From Bradyrhizobium paxllaeri (GTDB taxonomy: Bacteria > Pseudomonadota > Alphaproteobacteria > Rhizobiales > Xanthobacteraceae), in contig NZ_CP042968.1 of NCBI RefSeq assembly GCF_001693515.2, forward strand, positions 3,782,001 to 3,846,000: a DNA stretch of 64,000 nt, given 5' to 3'. Within the stretch, counting starts at the first letter, position 1, and each line of letters begins with the position of its first letter. Of the stretch, positions 62,120 through 64,000 are shown piece after piece. The notes under the pieces were generated by a model. The model had not been told where the DNA came from. It saw only the letters and a list, made by a program, of their open reading frames with translations, and did not search any database. The position numbers were made by a program, and so were the translations under genes.

Positions 62120-62135
62120 TGTGACACGCGTCACT
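62120..62135. promoter_or_regulatory. CRP-like half-site pair
   Basis: TGTGACACGCGTCACT fits the CRP consensus TGTGA-N6-TCACA at 9 of 10 fixed bases. It lies 98-113 bases before the small secreted protein gene and 48 bases after the TauE/SafE stop. Its 14-base core is an inverted repeat GTGAC-N4-GTCAC. Chance occurrence is possible. Confidence 0.25.
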
Positions 62136-62182
62136 TGGTCGGCCATTGCTGGCGAATGGTTCAGGCTGTCAGCGCCGAATCT

Positions 62183-62905
62183 TTACGAAAATGCGGTCCA
62201 CAGCAGCGTGAGACCGGCGGCCAGCATGATGCCGTCCATCAACAACCTGAAGACGTCGGGCTGAAGATGCAGCACGAAGCGCTTGGCGATGAAGGCGCCA
62301 AACATGAGCGAGGAGCCGGCGATCAGACCTTTCAGCGCAATATCTGGCGTCAGCGCGCCGAAACGTTCGAACGTGACCGACTTGCTTAAGTAGAGGCCGA
62401 GCGAGCTTGCGGCTTCGGTGGCGAGGAAGGCGCCCTTGGTCAACCCGTAGAACAGAAACAGCGGCACGCTGAGCGGGCCGGTCGATGCCACGATGCCGGT
62501 GAGATAGCCGATGATGGCGCCACCGACCGCAAGGTGCCAGAGGCGTGCTTTAAGCTGGTGCCGGGCGAGCCAGTGCCGCACCGGCACCATCGCGATGAGA
62601 AACACGCCGATCGTGATATCGACGGCGTGCGAGGGCAGCACGAGTAGCGTTCGCGCGCCAAGCGCGGCGGCCGGAATCCCCGTGACCGAGTAGGCAAGAC
62701 AGGCGCGCCAGTCGACCTCGCGCCACCAGGCGAGGATGCGCGAGAAATTCGCCATCACGGCCGCCACCGCCATGATCGGCACCGCTTCCTTGGGCCCGTA
62801 TTGATAGACCAGTACCGGCATCAGCATGATCGACGAGCCGGTGCCGACGATGCCCGAGATGGTGCCGGCGATGAGCCCGACAATAAGGACAAAAAGGAAG
62901 CCCAA
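62183..62905 (-). CDS. TauE/SafE-family membrane transporter
   Basis: This 240-residue protein has eight membrane helices and the TauE/SafE motifs. GIVGTGSSIMLMPVLVYQYG opens the first repeat, and the second repeat begins AIIGYLTGIVASTGPLSVPL. YGPKEAVPIMAVAAVMANFS and YSVTGIPAAALGARTLLVLP are also typical. The family exports sulfite or organosulfonates. The substrate here is open. It is divergent from the broken GFA gene. Confidence 0.83.
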   Translation of the reverse strand: MGFLFVLIVGLIAGTISGIVGTGSSIMLMPVLVYQYGPKEAVPIMAVAAVMANFSRILAWWREVDWRACLAYSVTGIPAAALGARTLLVLPSHAVDITIGVFLIAMVPVRHWLARHQLKARLWHLAVGGAIIGYLTGIVASTGPLSVPLFLFYGLTKGAFLATEAASSLGLYLSKSVTFERFGALTPDIALKGLIAGSSLMFGAFIAKRFVLHLQPDVFRLLMDGIMLAAGLTLLWTAFS

Positions 62906-62998
62906 AGTTGCTGTCTTTCACGTTTCTCTGCTGCTGACACCATGGTGGCAGCAGGATCAGGTTACGACGTCTAGGCGATACAGGGAAAGGAGCCGATC

Positions 62999-63357
62999 GT
63001 GCCGATCAAGGGAAGCTGCCATTGCGGCCAGACACAATTCGAGGTGAACGAGCCGCCGGTGGAGGTGACACGCTGCACCTGCTCGCTGTGTTCCAAGCGC
63101 GGCGCGTTGTGGGCCTACTACACCCCGGCCCAGTTCCGCCTGACATCGCCGCCGGAAAATGTTGCGACCTATTGTGGGGCAGCCGCACCGTCAAACATCA
63201 TTTCTGCGCCAGTTGCGGCTGCGGCACCTATTCGGAATCGCCGAGCGGCAAGCCGGACTTCGACAATCCCAAGGTCGCCGTCAATTCGCACCTGTTCGAT
63301 GATTTCGATCTCGACGCGGTAACGGTGACGGTGATTGATGGCAAAAATCTTTGGTGA
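62999..63357 (+). pseudogene. GFA-family (Gfa/CENP-V) gene with a 1-base frameshift
   Basis: From GTG 62999 with an AAGGAG site, the frame reads MPIKGSCHCGQTQFEVNEPP, then CTCSLCSKRGALWAYYTPAQ and ENVATY, and then loses homology. The next frame resumes with WGSRTVKHHFCASCGCGTYS and runs to 63357 (DGKNLW). Normal homologues read A-T-Y-L-W-G-S, so one T is missing in the T run at 63172-63173. The zinc ligands (CHC, CxCxxC, CxxCGC) are otherwise all present. With the base restored the protein is 119 residues. Confidence 0.75.
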
Positions 63358-63379
63358 GAGCGGCCTCGCACCGGTTGCG

Positions 63380-64000
63380 CTAGGCAGCGTAGAGCTCAAC
63401 CGGCGCGTTGAACCCCTTGAGCTGGAATGCCTTCGAATGACTGTTCTTCAAATCTGGTTGGGCGCGGTCAAACACCGCCTTGGTCACCAGGATCTGGTCG
63501 GCTTCGGCAACCGACTGGGCCCGGGAGGCGGTGTTGACGACGGTGCCGATCGCCGTCAGGTCGCGATGCGAGCGACCGAACTCGCCGAAGCTGAGTTCGC
63601 CCGTATGGATGCCGATGCCGATCCCGAGATCGCTGGAAGAGAGGTCGTGCGCCCGGACAAGGCTCTCGCGCCGATCGCGCCAGTTGGCCTGGATGTCGCG
63701 CGCGGCGAGCACGGCGTTTCTGGCATGCTCCTGCCGCTTCAAGGGAAAATTGAAGACCGCCATCACGGCGTCGCCGATGGTCTTGTTGAGCAGTCCCTCG
63801 TGCTCCCAGATCGCGTTGGCGCATTCATCGTAGAATGCGTCGAGCAGTCCGGAAACCGCATCAGCCGATTGCGACTGCGACAGGCTGGTGTAGCCGCGCA
63901 GGTCGGCAAACATGATGGTCGCGTCGATGGTGATCTTGCGGGCCCGCATCACCTTCGTGAACATCAGCTCGCAGATGGTGCAGGTATTGGGATTCATCCG
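63380..64000 (-). CDS. Class III adenylate/guanylate cyclase, N-terminus outside the window
   Basis: The frame runs off the right edge, so the gene is partial; the Met at 63997 is probably internal. The visible 207 codons begin NPNTCTICELMFTKVMRARK, with a CxxCE motif, then the catalytic domain IMFADLRGYTSLSQSQSADA, LLNKTIGDAVMAVFNFPLKR (both metal Asp), GIGIHTGELSFGEFG and RDLTAIGTVVNTASRAQSVA with the Asn and Arg. It is the third class III cyclase in the window and is convergent with the GFA gene. Confidence 0.83.
   Translation of the reverse strand, partial: RMNPNTCTICELMFTKVMRARKITIDATIMFADLRGYTSLSQSQSADAVSGLLDAFYDECANAIWEHEGLLNKTIGDAVMAVFNFPLKRQEHARNAVLAARDIQANWRDRRESLVRAHDLSSSDLGIGIGIHTGELSFGEFGRSHRDLTAIGTVVNTASRAQSVAEADQILVTKAVFDRAQPDLKNSHSKAFQLKGFNAPVELYAA

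Overview
The window reads as a chromosomal segment of a high-GC alphaproteobacterium, most likely Bradyrhizobium or a close relative in the Nitrobacteraceae. The reasons are the protein content (Rrf2, GNAT, VOC, SRPBCC, GST and Liv-type ABC genes, PurF/CvpA/RadA and DUF47/Pit in familiar arrangements) and several intergenic repeat families that I associate with that group. No tRNA, rRNA, CRISPR array, complete insertion sequence or prophage was seen. The assignment rests on recognition from memory, not on a search.

Bases 1-12,900 hold a truncated serine hydrolase, an NTF2-like protein whose Shine-Dalgarno lies inside a perfect hairpin, an AraC regulator, and a repeat-rich stretch (2.3-3.0 kb) ending in a remnant of an AHSA1 gene. 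Then come a VOC protein, an Rrf2 regulator with a methyltransferase, a SWIM/SNF2 helicase, a frameshifted glutathione S-transferase, two more methyltransferases, a DUF1963 remnant, a GNAT enzyme and a peptide-deformylase-like protein that has lost catalytic residues.

Bases 12,900-29,800 are accessory metabolism and small regulatory modules: MFS transporter, cupin, VOC gene divergent from a MarR/OhrR-like regulator, SDR, GNAT, a soluble class III cyclase, an ArsR-SRPBCC-DUF899 cluster with paired operators, a second SWIM/SNF2 helicase followed by a nucleotidyltransferase-like protein, an FMN alpha-hydroxyacid dehydrogenase, Lin0512 plus an IlvD-type dehydratase, a TacA/TacT-type toxin-antitoxin pair and a ThpR/LigT protein.

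Bases 29,800-42,900 hold a HAD phosphatase, SDR, GST, an unusual five-helix DsbB with a 52-residue partner, an ArsC/YffB protein, a PAS protein, a complete Liv-type ABC operon (two ATPases, binding protein, two permeases), a DUF47-Pit phosphate operon with a possible Pho box, a Gdx/SugE guanidinium exporter preceded by a guanidine-II (mini-ykkC) riboswitch, and prfC.

Bases 42,900-64,000 are more housekeeping: nnrU-like, panB, an acyl-CoA ligase, the yfgM-lipoprotein-der-MFS block, a second Liv-type binding protein, an NHL-repeat protein, and a minus-strand series radA, cvpA, purF, SDR. The end carries a membrane class III cyclase, a TauE/SafE permease, a frameshifted GFA-family gene and a third, truncated class III cyclase. 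The most informative non-coding signals are the guanidine-II riboswitch, the operator repeats at the Rrf2, MarR, ArsR and TacA genes, and repeat copies that abut broken genes.
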